From: Oscillospiraceae bacterium
GTDB taxonomy: Bacteria; Bacillota; Clostridia; Oscillospirales; Oscillospiraceae
Length of the DNA stretch: 38,972 bases
Assembly: GCA_009787995.1 (NCBI GenBank)
Contig: WQSH01000015.1
Location: 1-38,972 of the forward strand
Reading direction: 5' to 3'
In this document: piece after piece, positions 25,016-32,473 of the stretch
Position numbering within the stretch: position 1 is the stretch's first letter
Layout: each line of letters opens with the position of its first letter
Translations under genes and position numbers: made by a program
Notes under the pieces: model-generated
Databases searched by the model: none
Told to the model about the DNA's origin: nothing
The model's input: the letters and a program-made list of their open reading frames with translations, nothing else

Positions 25016-25969
25016 ATGGCAAAATTCATCACAAGCATTACCGAGGCAATAGGAAATACTCCTCTGCTGCGGCTGGACAGATTGGTTGAGGAGCTAAATC
25101 TCGAAGGTGAAATTTACGCAAAGCTAGAGCATTTAAACCCCAGCTTTAGCAAGAAAGACCGAATTGCGCTGGGCATGATTGAAATGGCAGAAAAGAAAGG
25201 GCTTCTCAAGCCGGGGCAGCCAGTGCTTGAAGTTACAAGCGGCAATACAGGGACAGGGCTTGCGCTGGTTTGCGCCGCAAAAGGGTACAGGTTTATTTGC
25301 TGCATGTCGAAGGGCAACTCAATTGAGCGTGTCAAGATGGTTGAGGCGCTTGGTGGGGAGGCTGTGCTTGTCGGGCAGGCTCCGGGTGCGGTTAAAGGCA
25401 AAGTCTCCAACGACGATTTGATGTTGGTAGAGCAGGCGGCGGAGCGTATTGTCAGAGAAACGGGGGCATATTGCATAAGCCAGTTCCATAATTTAGACAA
25501 TTCAGTTGCGCAAGAATCCGCAGCAGAGGAGGTGTGGGAGCAATCGGAAGGCAAGCTGGATGCCTTTGCCGATTTCATAGGCACTGGTGGCACATTCGCC
25601 GGATATGCCAGGATTTTGAAACTGCATAATCAGAAGGTGCGCTGTTATGCGGTGGAGCCGGAGGGGTGCGCTTACTACGGAGGGGACGTTAGGCAGGGCG
25701 CAATGCACCGCATTCAGGGCGGTGGATATGCGAGGGCTGTGGCAAATGTCGACAGGAAGCTCATTGATGGCTGTATTGCCGTAAGCGACGATGAGTCGGC
25801 CGATATGGCGAGAAAGCTTGCGGCAATCGAAGGCGTTTTCGCCGGTATATCGTCAGGGGCGAACGCCGCAGCGGCAGTGAAGCTTCTTGAAGGAGCCGAA
25901 AAAGGCAGGAGGGTTGGCATTGTAATAAACGACTGCGGTCTAAAATACATCAGCACTGCGCTATTCTGA
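25016..25969 (+). CDS. Cysteine synthase family PLP enzyme (317 aa)
   Basis: A fold-type II PLP enzyme of the cysteine synthase/cystathionine beta-synthase group. ITEAIGNTPLLRL is at the N-terminus. The PLP lysine is Lys47 in SKKDR, where most cysteine synthases read SVKDR preceded by NPGG; here it is NPSF. The substrate loop TSGNTG is at 74-79, the phosphate-binding GTGGT at 189-193, and SSGANAAAA near the end. The length matches O-acetylserine sulfhydrylase. The altered NPSFSKKDR segment may point to a different amino-acid substrate, so cysK is not claimed. AGGAGG is upstream of the ATG. Confidence 0.9.
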   Translation: MAKFITSITEAIGNTPLLRLDRLVEELNLEGEIYAKLEHLNPSFSKKDRIALGMIEMAEKKGLLKPGQPVLEVTSGNTGTGLALVCAAKGYRFICCMSKGNSIERVKMVEALGGEAVLVGQAPGAVKGKVSNDDLMLVEQAAERIVRETGAYCISQFHNLDNSVAQESAAEEVWEQSEGKLDAFADFIGTGGTFAGYARILKLHNQKVRCYAVEPEGCAYYGGDVRQGAMHRIQGGGYARAVANVDRKLIDGCIAVSDDESADMARKLAAIEGVFAGISSGANAAAAVKLLEGAEKGRRVGIVINDCGLKYISTALF

Positions 25970-26159
25970 TGTCTCAGTTCGGCGGCTGTGAGAGGCCCAC
26001 CCCCTACAAACCATTTGCTGCTACCAGTCAATTTACTGCGCTTTTTTCGCTAGCACGAGTTTTGTCGCCCTGCTTACGCAAAAAAACACAGCAAACCGCC
26101 GGCATCAGCTAACCTGTAACATTCGGTGGGCATCCTTATAATTAATATATCAAAAGCTA
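25970..26159. other. Intergenic region, nothing recognised
   Basis: This stretch between the PLP enzyme and the promoter of the dehydrogenase holds T-rich and A-rich patches (near 26041 and 26081), but I see no paired stem with a T-run, no RNA gene and no ORF of convincing quality. Confidence 0.5.
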
Positions 26160-26188
26160 TTGCAACAAGACAAAATAACTGTTATTCT
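26160..26188 (+). promoter_or_regulatory. Sigma-A promoter of the short-chain dehydrogenase gene
   Basis: TTGCAA (26160-26165), a 17-bp spacer, TATTCT (26183-26188), with TG one base upstream of the -10 (extended -10 form). The start site would be near 26195, about 38 nt before the ATG. Confidence 0.72.
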
Positions 26189-26232
26189 CATCATAAGCAA
26201 TAACAAAATAAAAATTTTTAAGGAGAGAAAGA

Positions 26233-27027
26233 ATGATACCATACATTGAAACAATGAAAGGCGCATTCGATTTGAAAGGGAAGTCTGCCATAGTTACAGG
26301 CGGGAATGGAGGCATCGGGTTAGGCATCGCAAAAGCCCTGGCGGAGTGCGGTGCGAACATTGCGATTTTCTGCCGCAACATGGATAAGGCGAAGGTCGCC
26401 CTTGAGGAACTCAGCGAGTACGGCGGCAAATACAAGGCTTTTTCATGCGACATCGTTGACATGAAAAGCTGTATTGCGGCTGCCGAAGCGGCATTCAAAG
26501 AGTTTGGCAATATCGAAATTCTCGTAAATAACTCTGGAGTGGCGAGCGCCGGAAAGTTCTTGGACATGGATGAAACCCTGAAGGACTGGAAGTTCGTCAT
26601 CGACACCGACTTGACAGGGGTGGCACATGTGACTTATGCGGTCGGCAGGCTCATGCGGGATGCCGGAAAGGGCGGCAGCATAATTAACATCACATCGAAT
26701 GCCGGGTCGATCGTCAATAAGGGCATAGGCATGTCCCCATACTCGGTAGCGAAGGCGGGGGCTAACCACTTTACGCGCTGCATGGCGGTTGAGTTTGGCG
26801 AACACGATATCCGCGTAAACGCAATTGCCCCGGGTTTCACGCGCGCAGGCTTTGGAGCAAACCCGCATCCGATGATGTTGGAGATGGTCAAGGCGCAACA
26901 GCCCCTCAAGCGTATGGGCGAGGCTATAGAGATAGGTTCTCTAACGGTATTCCTTGCATCCCCCGCATCGGCACACATGACAGGCGAAGTCATAACCGTT
27001 GACGGAGGATACACCCTATCTTGCTGA
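26233..27027 (+). CDS. Short-chain dehydrogenase/reductase (264 aa)
   Basis: A classical SDR oxidoreductase using NAD(P)(H). The cofactor motif TGGNGGIG is at residues 22-29, NNSG replaces the usual NNAG, and the active site is Tyr170 and Lys174 (YSVAK) with a Ser near 155. The C-terminal VNAIAPGFTRAG and the ending MTGEVITVDGGYT are typical. The overall resemblance is to gluconate 5-dehydrogenase and 3-oxoacyl-ACP reductase-like members, but the substrate is unknown. AAGGAGAG lies 6 nt upstream. It has its own promoter and terminator and is probably monocistronic. Confidence 0.93.
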   Translation: MIPYIETMKGAFDLKGKSAIVTGGNGGIGLGIAKALAECGANIAIFCRNMDKAKVALEELSEYGGKYKAFSCDIVDMKSCIAAAEAAFKEFGNIEILVNNSGVASAGKFLDMDETLKDWKFVIDTDLTGVAHVTYAVGRLMRDAGKGGSIINITSNAGSIVNKGIGMSPYSVAKAGANHFTRCMAVEFGEHDIRVNAIAPGFTRAGFGANPHPMMLEMVKAQQPLKRMGEAIEIGSLTVFLASPASAHMTGEVITVDGGYTLSC

Positions 27028-27059
27028 TATCATCAGGGAGTAGTGGCAGCACGTGACAG

Positions 27060-27093
27060 AATTAGCCTAGGCAACTAAGAGCCTAGGCTAATT
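27060..27093 (+). terminator. Probable terminator of the dehydrogenase gene
   Basis: AATTAGCCTAGGC (27060-27072) pairs perfectly with GCCTAGGCTAATT (27081-27093), with an 8-nt loop. Only a short T-run (within AATTTG) closes the stem, so efficiency is uncertain. Confidence 0.65.
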
Positions 27094-27415
27094 TGCTTGG
27101 CAGGGTATTATAAAACCTCCTCGGTACTCTTTTGCTGAGCTTCAACAAATTGCGATGGCGCTGAGATATGACTTGTTTCACGAACATCGCAACAGTTGAC
27201 TGTGTAAAGTTTGAGAACGATGTCTTAAATGCTTGCGCTTGGGTGCAGCGTAAGCTGGGGGATATGGTGGGAGCAACATTCATAACCGTTCAATAAAGCT
27301 CTGTCCAGTTTAGTATGACCTAAACCCCCATCACGGCAACATCGAATTTTGATTTTTTTACTACTCAAACGTCCATTTATCAAACAGCGCTGCATCCAGC
27401 GTCGCCTAGTTCATG
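27094..27415. other. Intergenic region without recognised features
   Basis: About 320 bp between the terminator and the 3' end of the Rrf2 gene. It has short open frames only (the longest, on the minus strand, 66 codons, has no ribosome site and no recognised family). It may be decayed coding DNA. It lies at the left edge of the ABC transporter/regulator block. Confidence 0.5.
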
Positions 27416-27847
27416 TTAAATATAATACATATATTCCTCGCCGGACTTATTCATAATATCTTCTATGGTAATGCCCAGCAGGGTATTTTTTATTGCTTCA
27501 TCAAGGGGAATGAAAACGGTTTCATTTATCGCCCGGCCAAGGTCCTCGTCTTTTTTCGATGCGACTATTTCAGGCTTTTCAAATAAGGCTGACTCGGTGG
27601 CAGATAAAACTTCAAAGGCTGTGATCTCTTTGGGAGGCCTCTCCAAGTAATACCCGCCGCTCGAACCTTTCACGGACACCACCAAGCCGCTCCGCTTTAA
27701 AAGGGAGAAAACCTGCTCCAAGTAAATTTTGGAAATTTCGAGCCGCTCGGACAGGGTGACTACTGATACGAGGGTTTCAACACCTTCGTGCTTTGCCATA
27801 CTCGTCAGCACGGCCAAGGCATACCGCCCCTTTGAGGATATTTTCAC
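27416..27847 (-). CDS. Rrf2 family transcriptional regulator (143 aa)
   Basis: A winged-helix repressor of the Rrf2 group (relatives IscR, NsrR, CymR). It starts KISSKGRYALAVL, has a recognition region LSERLEISKIYLEQVFSLLKR, and the wing SVKGSSGGYYLERPPKEIT. The GTG at 27847 is preferred over the GTG at 27856: the latter is only 2 nt from the SD (AAGGAG), the former 11 nt, and Rrf2 proteins normally start with MKIS. There is no Cys at all, so it cannot hold an iron-sulfur cluster through cysteines as IscR and NsrR do; it may act like CymR, through a partner or ligand. It is divergent from the ABC importer, which it probably controls. Confidence 0.92.
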   Translation of the reverse strand: MKISSKGRYALAVLTSMAKHEGVETLVSVVTLSERLEISKIYLEQVFSLLKRSGLVVSVKGSSGGYYLERPPKEITAFEVLSATESALFEKPEIVASKKDEDLGRAINETVFIPLDEAIKNTLLGITIEDIMNKSGEEYMYYI

Positions 27848-27879
27848 ATTTGCCACGCTCCTTCAGGTTCGCTACATCA

Positions 27880-27908
27880 ATTATAAAACATACTTTGCCG
27901 ATATGCAA
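27880..27908 (-). promoter_or_regulatory. Sigma-A promoter of the Rrf2 gene
   Basis: On the minus strand: TTGCAT (complement of 27903-27908), a 17-bp spacer, TATAAT (complement of 27880-27885). Its -35 lies only 12 bp from the -35 of the divergent ABC promoter. Confidence 0.75.
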
Positions 27909-27923
27909 TAAAAATTTTTCTTG
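27906..27923. promoter_or_regulatory. Candidate operator between the divergent promoters
   Basis: An 18-bp dyad: CAA (27906-27908), then AAAAATTTTT (27910-27919), then TTG (27921-27923), one pair mismatched. It touches both -35 hexamers symmetrically, which is where a shared repressor site would be expected. A/T-rich palindromes also occur by chance; binding by the Rrf2 protein is inference. Confidence 0.4.
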
Positions 27924-27949
27924 ACAAACAAAGTCCAAGAGTCTATAAT
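27921..27949 (+). promoter_or_regulatory. Perfect consensus sigma-A promoter of the ABC importer operon
   Basis: TTGACA (27921-27926), a 17-bp spacer, TATAAT (27944-27949). With such strength, control by a repressor is expected. The start site would be near 27956, about 44 nt before the TTG start codon. Confidence 0.88.
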
Positions 27950-27999
27950 CGCATATCATGCAAGTATGAATAATATGTTTTAAAAAAGGAGAGATTAGT

Positions 28000-29226
28000 T
28001 TGAAATTGAAGCTGTTTGGAATATTGGCATTGTTTGCCGTTCTTGCCTTTGCGTTGGCAGGGTGCGGCGGCAACGGCACGACGACTGGTACAGGAAATTT
28101 TGAAGAGGAAGTTGGCAGCCAGAGGGCGATTCGCTTGGGCTTTGAGGGCGGGCTTTGCCAAGCCGCTATCCCCATTGCACACTTGATGGGCTTTTTTGCA
28201 GAAGAAGGGCTCCAAACAGAAATTGTTGTGACGGGCGATTTGGTGAACTCCCGCGATTCATTGGTAGCGGGGCATATCGACACCGTGGCGGGAATGTTGG
28301 CGGGCTGGTTTGTGCCTGTAACACAAGGCATAGACATACGTTTTACACAAGGGCTGCACACGGGCTGTGCCTCGGCGTTTGTGCTTGCCGATTCTGGGAT
28401 AGCGCGACTTGAAAGCGGGCAGCAAATAGCGGTAAGCGGAGCGATCGGCGGCGCATTCCATAACATCGCACTCCGTTTCGCTTACAGGGAAGGTCTTGCC
28501 CCAGGCGATTTTACCTTCCGCGATTTCCCTGCCGCCGAAGCTGTGATTGCGCTTCAAGATGGCGTGGTGCAGGTTGCGGTTATCCCGGACCAAGTGGGAC
28601 AGCGTTTCGTTGATGAAGGGATTTTGCACCGTATTCGTTCATTGGATGACGCAGATTTTGTAAGCGATAACTGTTGCGTGCTCGGGATGACGGGTGCCTT
28701 TATCGACGCGAACCCCGAAACCGCCGCAAGGATAACCCGCGCCGTCTACCGCGCGTCCCGCTGGATTGATGAGAGCGATGCCAACAAAACCCAATCCGTA
28801 GAGGTTCTGATTGAAAACGGTTACGTAAGTGCAGCGGTCGACGTAGCTTACGTTGTAGGGCTTATGAACAACTGGCGTTGGGGCATCCCCCACGATTTGA
28901 CGGAAGCAACACTCGAAATTTCCATTGTGGAATACCAAGCGATGGGTGTGATCAATCCAAACTTGGATCCCGAAGTCATCAAGGCGCAGGTTTGGCACCC
29001 TTTTGAGGTTTCCTATGACGGCGTTACGCAATGGACGAGTGCAAACAACGATTTTGACATAGCGCAGTTAGCGGTCTTGCCGGGTGTGGAATTCGACTAC
29101 ATCAGATTAATATGCTGCTCGGAGGTGAACTCTTTTGAAACAAATCAAGACACGGATAATATCTGCGCTACCACTGATTGTGTCCTTGTTGATAATTGTC
29201 CAGTATCTGTATGTTCCCAATTTTAG
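28000..29226 (+). CDS. NitT/TauT-type ABC transporter binding lipoprotein, 3' end probably frameshifted
   Basis: The solute-binding component of an importer. The signal peptide ends in lipobox LAGC with Cys22, then a Gly/Thr linker. The mature part has the NMT1/SsuA-like layout: IRLGFEGGLCQAAIPIAHLMG, FFAEEGLQTEIV, and ALQDGVVQVAVIPDQVG. The substrate is unknown; nitrate, sulfonate and thiamine-precursor importers share this fold. The start is TTG at 28000 with AAGGAGAG about 7 nt upstream. As read, the frame continues 92 nt into the permease gene, giving a Cys-rich tail (about residues 370-408) unlike the family. In another frame a TGA at 29136-29138 overlaps the permease TTG, the expected coupling, so a 1-nt indel near 29060-29100 is likely. 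Confidence 0.85.
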   Translation: MKLKLFGILALFAVLAFALAGCGGNGTTTGTGNFEEEVGSQRAIRLGFEGGLCQAAIPIAHLMGFFAEEGLQTEIVVTGDLVNSRDSLVAGHIDTVAGMLAGWFVPVTQGIDIRFTQGLHTGCASAFVLADSGIARLESGQQIAVSGAIGGAFHNIALRFAYREGLAPGDFTFRDFPAAEAVIALQDGVVQVAVIPDQVGQRFVDEGILHRIRSLDDADFVSDNCCVLGMTGAFIDANPETAARITRAVYRASRWIDESDANKTQSVEVLIENGYVSAAVDVAYVVGLMNNWRWGIPHDLTEATLEISIVEYQAMGVINPNLDPEVIKAQVWHPFEVSYDGVTQWTSANNDFDIAQLAVLPGVEFDYIRLICCSEVNSFETNQDTDNICATTDCVLVDNCPVSVCSQF

Positions 29227-30112
29227 GGAGTTTACACCCCTTGACCAAAATGCGCCGACAAATACGTTTGTTTGGTTTCTGGGTTTCTTTGCCGCCCTGT
29301 TCTTGGGCTGGAATATAGTTTCGCTTTTCTCGTCGCGGGCAAGCGGCATGCTGAAAAAACGCGCTCCAATTTTTACAGCCGCTTTTCTGCTGTTGCTTGC
29401 TTATGACTGGGCAACCTTGTCCACGGGAATGCTGCCGCAACCTTTCGTCCCGTGGCCGGATGCAATACTTAACGCTATGATTCGTGACAGGGAAATCCTT
29501 GCCCGGTCGCTATATCATTCGCTTAGGCTGTTATTCACCGGCTACGGAATCGGGGTTGGGTTGGGGGTAATTTCCGGCGTTGCCGCAGGGCGCTCGGCAA
29601 GCATCCGATATTGGATACAGCCGCTTGTTAAAGTGTTTGGAGCGATTCCTGCGGTAACGTGGCTGCCCATCGTGATAGTTTTGTCGGGAAACATTCCCGG
29701 TGGATTGTTTGGCGGTGCGGTACTCTTGATTGCCGTGGCGGTCTGGTATCCCATTACGTCCACAACAATGAACGGCGTTTTGAGTGTGCCGAAAGGCACG
29801 TTTGAGGCGGCAAGCACATTCGGTGTTTCCAAACTCGGCATGATTTTCAAAGTGGCTATTCCTGCCTCATCGCCTTTTGTTTTCCAAGGCTTGACGCAGG
29901 GGATGTCTATAGCTTGTACCGCACTGCTAGTTGCAGAACTTATGGGAGTTGAAGCGGGGCTTGGCTGGTACATCAACTGGCAGCGCGGCTGGGCTGATTT
30001 TGCGGGAATGTACGCCGCCGTAGTTATTATCGCTGTTACATTTTTTATCGTAAACGCCGTGCTTAGCATGATACGGAACTTCGTATTGCGCTGGAAGGAG
30101 GGAATCTCGTGA
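29135..30112 (+). CDS. ABC transporter permease, NitT/TauT type (325 aa)
   Basis: The membrane subunit of the importer. The start is TTG at 29135 with GGAGGTG at 29121-29127. It opens with a transmembrane segment (ALPLIVSLLIIVQYLYV), followed by a second near 45-65 and a third near 85-105. The BPD_transp_1 domain is C-terminal, from about residue 125 (SLYHSLRLLFTGYGIGVGLG). The ATPase-coupling loop is FEAASTFGVSKLGMIFKVAIPAS, the EAA-type motif. The length is larger than the usual 250-270 because of the extra N-terminal helices. It overlaps the ATPase gene by 4 nt (GTGA). Confidence 0.92.
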   Translation: MKQIKTRIISALPLIVSLLIIVQYLYVPNFREFTPLDQNAPTNTFVWFLGFFAALFLGWNIVSLFSSRASGMLKKRAPIFTAAFLLLLAYDWATLSTGMLPQPFVPWPDAILNAMIRDREILARSLYHSLRLLFTGYGIGVGLGVISGVAAGRSASIRYWIQPLVKVFGAIPAVTWLPIVIVLSGNIPGGLFGGAVLLIAVAVWYPITSTTMNGVLSVPKGTFEAASTFGVSKLGMIFKVAIPASSPFVFQGLTQGMSIACTALLVAELMGVEAGLGWYINWQRGWADFAGMYAAVVIIAVTFFIVNAVLSMIRNFVLRWKEGIS

Positions 30113-30933
30113 AAAAAGGCAGAATCAAAATTAGGGACTTGCACAAATCGTTCATACGAGAAAAAACGAACGAGGACTTAGCCGCGCTCGAAAATTTCAA
30201 TTTCACCATAAACGCAGGTGAGTTTATCTCTGTTGTCGGCGCAAGCGGGTGCGGGAAGTCTACCTTACTACGCATGATCGCCGGCCTTGAAAAGCCGACT
30301 CGCGGCGATATTTTGTGCGACGGCAAAAAAGTGGAAGGAACATCGCCGGACAGAGGGTTGGTGTTCCAGGAACATGCGCTTTTTCCGTGGCTCACGATTC
30401 GCAAAAATATTGCGTTCGCCTTAAAATCGTCTGGGCGTTATAATGATTATGCGCACACCATTGACCCGCTGATTGAAAAAGTGGGCTTGAAAGAATTTGC
30501 AAACTCATATCCGCACCAGCTATCGGGTGGCATGCGCCAGCGCGCCGCCGTCATCCGGTCACTTGCTGTATCCCCCGATGTACTTCTGCTGGACGAGCCG
30601 CTTGGTGCGCTCGACAGTTTCACCCGCATGGTGCTTCAAGATGAAATCATCCGTCTTTGGAAAGAGCGCGAAAACACAATGGTTATGATAACCCACGATG
30701 TGGACGAGGCGGTGTATTTAAGCACACGGATTGTTGTTATGTCTCCACGTCCGGGGCGCATTACAGAAATTGTGCCTGTGCCAATGCCTTATCCGCGCAA
30801 TCGAGGCGCATTGGAGTTTTCGGAACTTCGCACACGTCTGCTGAAGACACTTAACTTCGCCGCAGATGTGGAGCGGGCGAAGGGGCTCGAACCCTCTACC
30901 TCCACCTTGGCAAGGTGGCGCTCTACCAGATGA
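30109..30933 (+). CDS. ABC transporter ATPase, NitT/TauT type (274 aa as read)
   Basis: The energising subunit of the importer. Walker [10 protein letters not shown] is at 44-52, the Q-loop is in [12 protein letters not shown], the signature LSGGMRQR, Walker [13 protein letters not shown], and the switch His in THDVDEA. The start is GTG at 30109, overlapping the permease stop by 4 nt. The family is about 255 aa long; here the domain is complete by about residue 254 and the last 20 residues are the antisense reading of the tRNA-Gly gene. The natural stop therefore seems lost and the C-terminus is probably not native. Confidence 0.92.
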   Translation: MKKGRIKIRDLHKSFIREKTNEDLAALENFNFTINAGEFISVVGASGCGKSTLLRMIAGLEKPTRGDILCDGKKVEGTSPDRGLVFQEHALFPWLTIRKNIAFALKSSGRYNDYAHTIDPLIEKVGLKEFANSYPHQLSGGMRQRAAVIRSLAVSPDVLLLDEPLGALDSFTRMVLQDEIIRLWKERENTMVMITHDVDEAVYLSTRIVVMSPRPGRITEIVPVPMPYPRNRGALEFSELRTRLLKTLNFAADVERAKGLEPSTSTLARWRSTR

Positions 30934-30944
30934 GCTACGCCCGC
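30869..30944 (-). tRNA. tRNA-Gly (anticodon GCC)
   Basis: On the minus strand: acceptor GCGGGCG (5' end at 30944) pairs with CGCCCGC (complement of 30873-30879). The D-arm is AGCTCATCTGGTAGAGC, the anticodon loop TTGCCAA with GCC, and the T-loop TTCGAGC. The discriminator is T and CCA is encoded (complement of 30869-30871). Its 3' end overlaps the ATPase reading frame by 65 nt in antisense. Confidence 0.95.
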
Positions 30945-31028
30945 ATATCAAATCCTGCGTGTGCAAAAACCTCTGACAAGCCGTTACGCTACCAACCTGT
31001 TACACCGACAAGACAGACACGCAAGAAG

Positions 31029-31056
31029 ATTATAGCACATATTGCCCACCTGTCAA
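31029..31056 (-). promoter_or_regulatory. Consensus promoter of tRNA-Gly
   Basis: On the minus strand: TTGACA (complement of 31051-31056), a 16-bp spacer, TATAAT (complement of 31029-31034). The start site near 31022 leaves a 5' leader of about 77 nt before the mature tRNA, which RNase P would remove. The leader has TGCGTGT/ACACGCA complementary ends (30956-30962 with 31017-31023). Confidence 0.85.
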
Positions 31057-31098
31057 GGATTTAAGTTAAGTTCCATCTTCTTTTAATCAACTTAACAC

Positions 31099-31127
31099 TT
31101 CACAACCTGCCTCCAATCTGGTATACT
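31099..31127 (+). promoter_or_regulatory. Sigma-A promoter of the XpaC-like gene
   Basis: TTCACA (31099-31104), a 17-bp spacer, TATACT (31122-31127), each one base from consensus. The start site would be near 31134, leaving a leader of about 100 nt. Confidence 0.72.
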
Positions 31128-31236
31128 CTAAGCTATAAGTGTGATATCTCAAGTTTGGAGTAGAAGTCGTCAGAAGCCGTTATTGTTCTGCAGAGGTATA
31201 TGCGCCCTGACGTAGGTTGTTTGCGAGGTAGGTGTG

Positions 31237-32466
31237 ATGAGCCAAAACAACAAGAAAAATACAAACGAGCCAGACCAAACCGGTGATGTCATATCGTGGG
31301 TCATCATCTTTATTTTAATGTTTGCGTTTCCACCCCTTGGCCTTATCTTGCTGATTTTAAAAATGCGCAGCTACGCAAAACCTCCCGGAAACGCTGCCAA
31401 AAGGCCCGGTGCCAATTTCGGAGCTTCAACACAGCAGGCAAGCTCCCAAACCGGTGCCGCAGCAAGGCGGTACGCCTCAAATACCGCACGTGCCGCAAAT
31501 GCTGCCCGACAGCCCTCTCCGCAAGACACTAAGGCCGCACGCAAAAAAAATAAACACCTTAGCAAAAAGTCAGGAACCTTCATTTCGACCATATTGCTCC
31601 TTCTTGCGGTCATACTGTTTATTGCCGGCGCAAATACAATTTTTGGCTCGGTTATTGAGACTGCGGGCGCATTCCATATAGACAGCTGGTTGAATTTTTT
31701 GCTGGGAGCATTTTACATTGTCGGCGGGTTTGTGTCGTTATTTTCAAGAGGCATTGTCAAAAAAAGGCTCGGCCGTTATGTGAATTACTGCGCTTATATT
31801 TCAGAGCGCAATGTCGTGCCATTATCTGATTTGGCGCAAGTTGCCGGGCTGCCTGTGCGGACTGTCAAGCGCGATGTTCAGACAATGATTAATTCCGGCT
31901 ACTTCGATTTCGGAGCATATATCGACAATGAACTCGAAAGCCTTGTGCTATCTGGCGAAGCTGCTGAGGAAATCCGGAAATCGGCCCGGCCATTTGGTGA
32001 TATCCCGGTGAAACAGGAAGTGGCAACCGAAACTCATTATATGCTGACCATCAACGAATTGAGGGAATTAAACCGCTCAGTCGCCGACGTCACTATCTCT
32101 GGAAAAATAGACAAAATCGAGGAACTTACCGGAAAAATTTTTCGCATTGTTGATGAGCACCCGGAAAAGAAGAAGCAAGTCCGGCGCTTTGAGACATATT
32201 ACCTTCCCACAACGATGAAGCTAATCCGCTCGTATTCGACACTCGAAAAACAGGGGGTCAAGGGCGAGAACATCATGGCGGCAAAGGAAAACATAGGGCG
32301 TATACTTGACGCTCTAGCAGCCGGATATGAGCAGCAGCTTGATCAATTGTTCAAATCAGACGCTATGGATATAGCCGCTGATATCACAGTCCTTGAAAAC
32401 CTGATGCAGCAAGATGGGTTAGCAGGGGACAAGCCTGGAATCAAAACTATGCAGGGCATGGGTTAG
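31237..32466 (+). CDS. XpaC-like (5-bromo-4-chloroindolyl phosphate hydrolysis family) membrane protein (409 aa)
   Basis: Three transmembrane segments are seen at about 20-42, 115-133 and 151-170, with an Ala/Arg/Gln-rich cytosolic linker between the first two. Next comes a winged-helix-like segment at about 178-240 (VVPLSDLAQVAGLPVRTVKRDVQ). The C-terminal third (about 290-400) resembles the XpaC family: HPEKKKQVRRFETYYLPTTM, then ENIMAAKENIGRILDAL and QLFKSDAMDIAADITVLE. The family name comes from an old phenotype and the biochemical role is not known. The ATG at 31237 follows GAGGTAGG; a GTG lies 3 nt before it. The telA partner often found near XpaC is not here. Confidence 0.78.
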   Translation: MSQNNKKNTNEPDQTGDVISWVIIFILMFAFPPLGLILLILKMRSYAKPPGNAAKRPGANFGASTQQASSQTGAAARRYASNTARAANAARQPSPQDTKAARKKNKHLSKKSGTFISTILLLLAVILFIAGANTIFGSVIETAGAFHIDSWLNFLLGAFYIVGGFVSLFSRGIVKKRLGRYVNYCAYISERNVVPLSDLAQVAGLPVRTVKRDVQTMINSGYFDFGAYIDNELESLVLSGEAAEEIRKSARPFGDIPVKQEVATETHYMLTINELRELNRSVADVTISGKIDKIEELTGKIFRIVDEHPEKKKQVRRFETYYLPTTMKLIRSYSTLEKQGVKGENIMAAKENIGRILDALAAGYEQQLDQLFKSDAMDIAADITVLENLMQQDGLAGDKPGIKTMQGMG

Positions 32467-32473
32467 GATAACA

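Noticed and set aside
27083-27283. 66-codon minus-strand frame considered as a transposase remnant
   Set aside because: No recognisable transposase motif, no inverted repeats around it and no ribosome site.
27416-30944. Rrf2/ABC block called as a proven integrated island
   Set aside because: Only the tRNA-Gly junction supports it; no direct repeat of the tRNA 3' end, integrase or second attachment site is visible.
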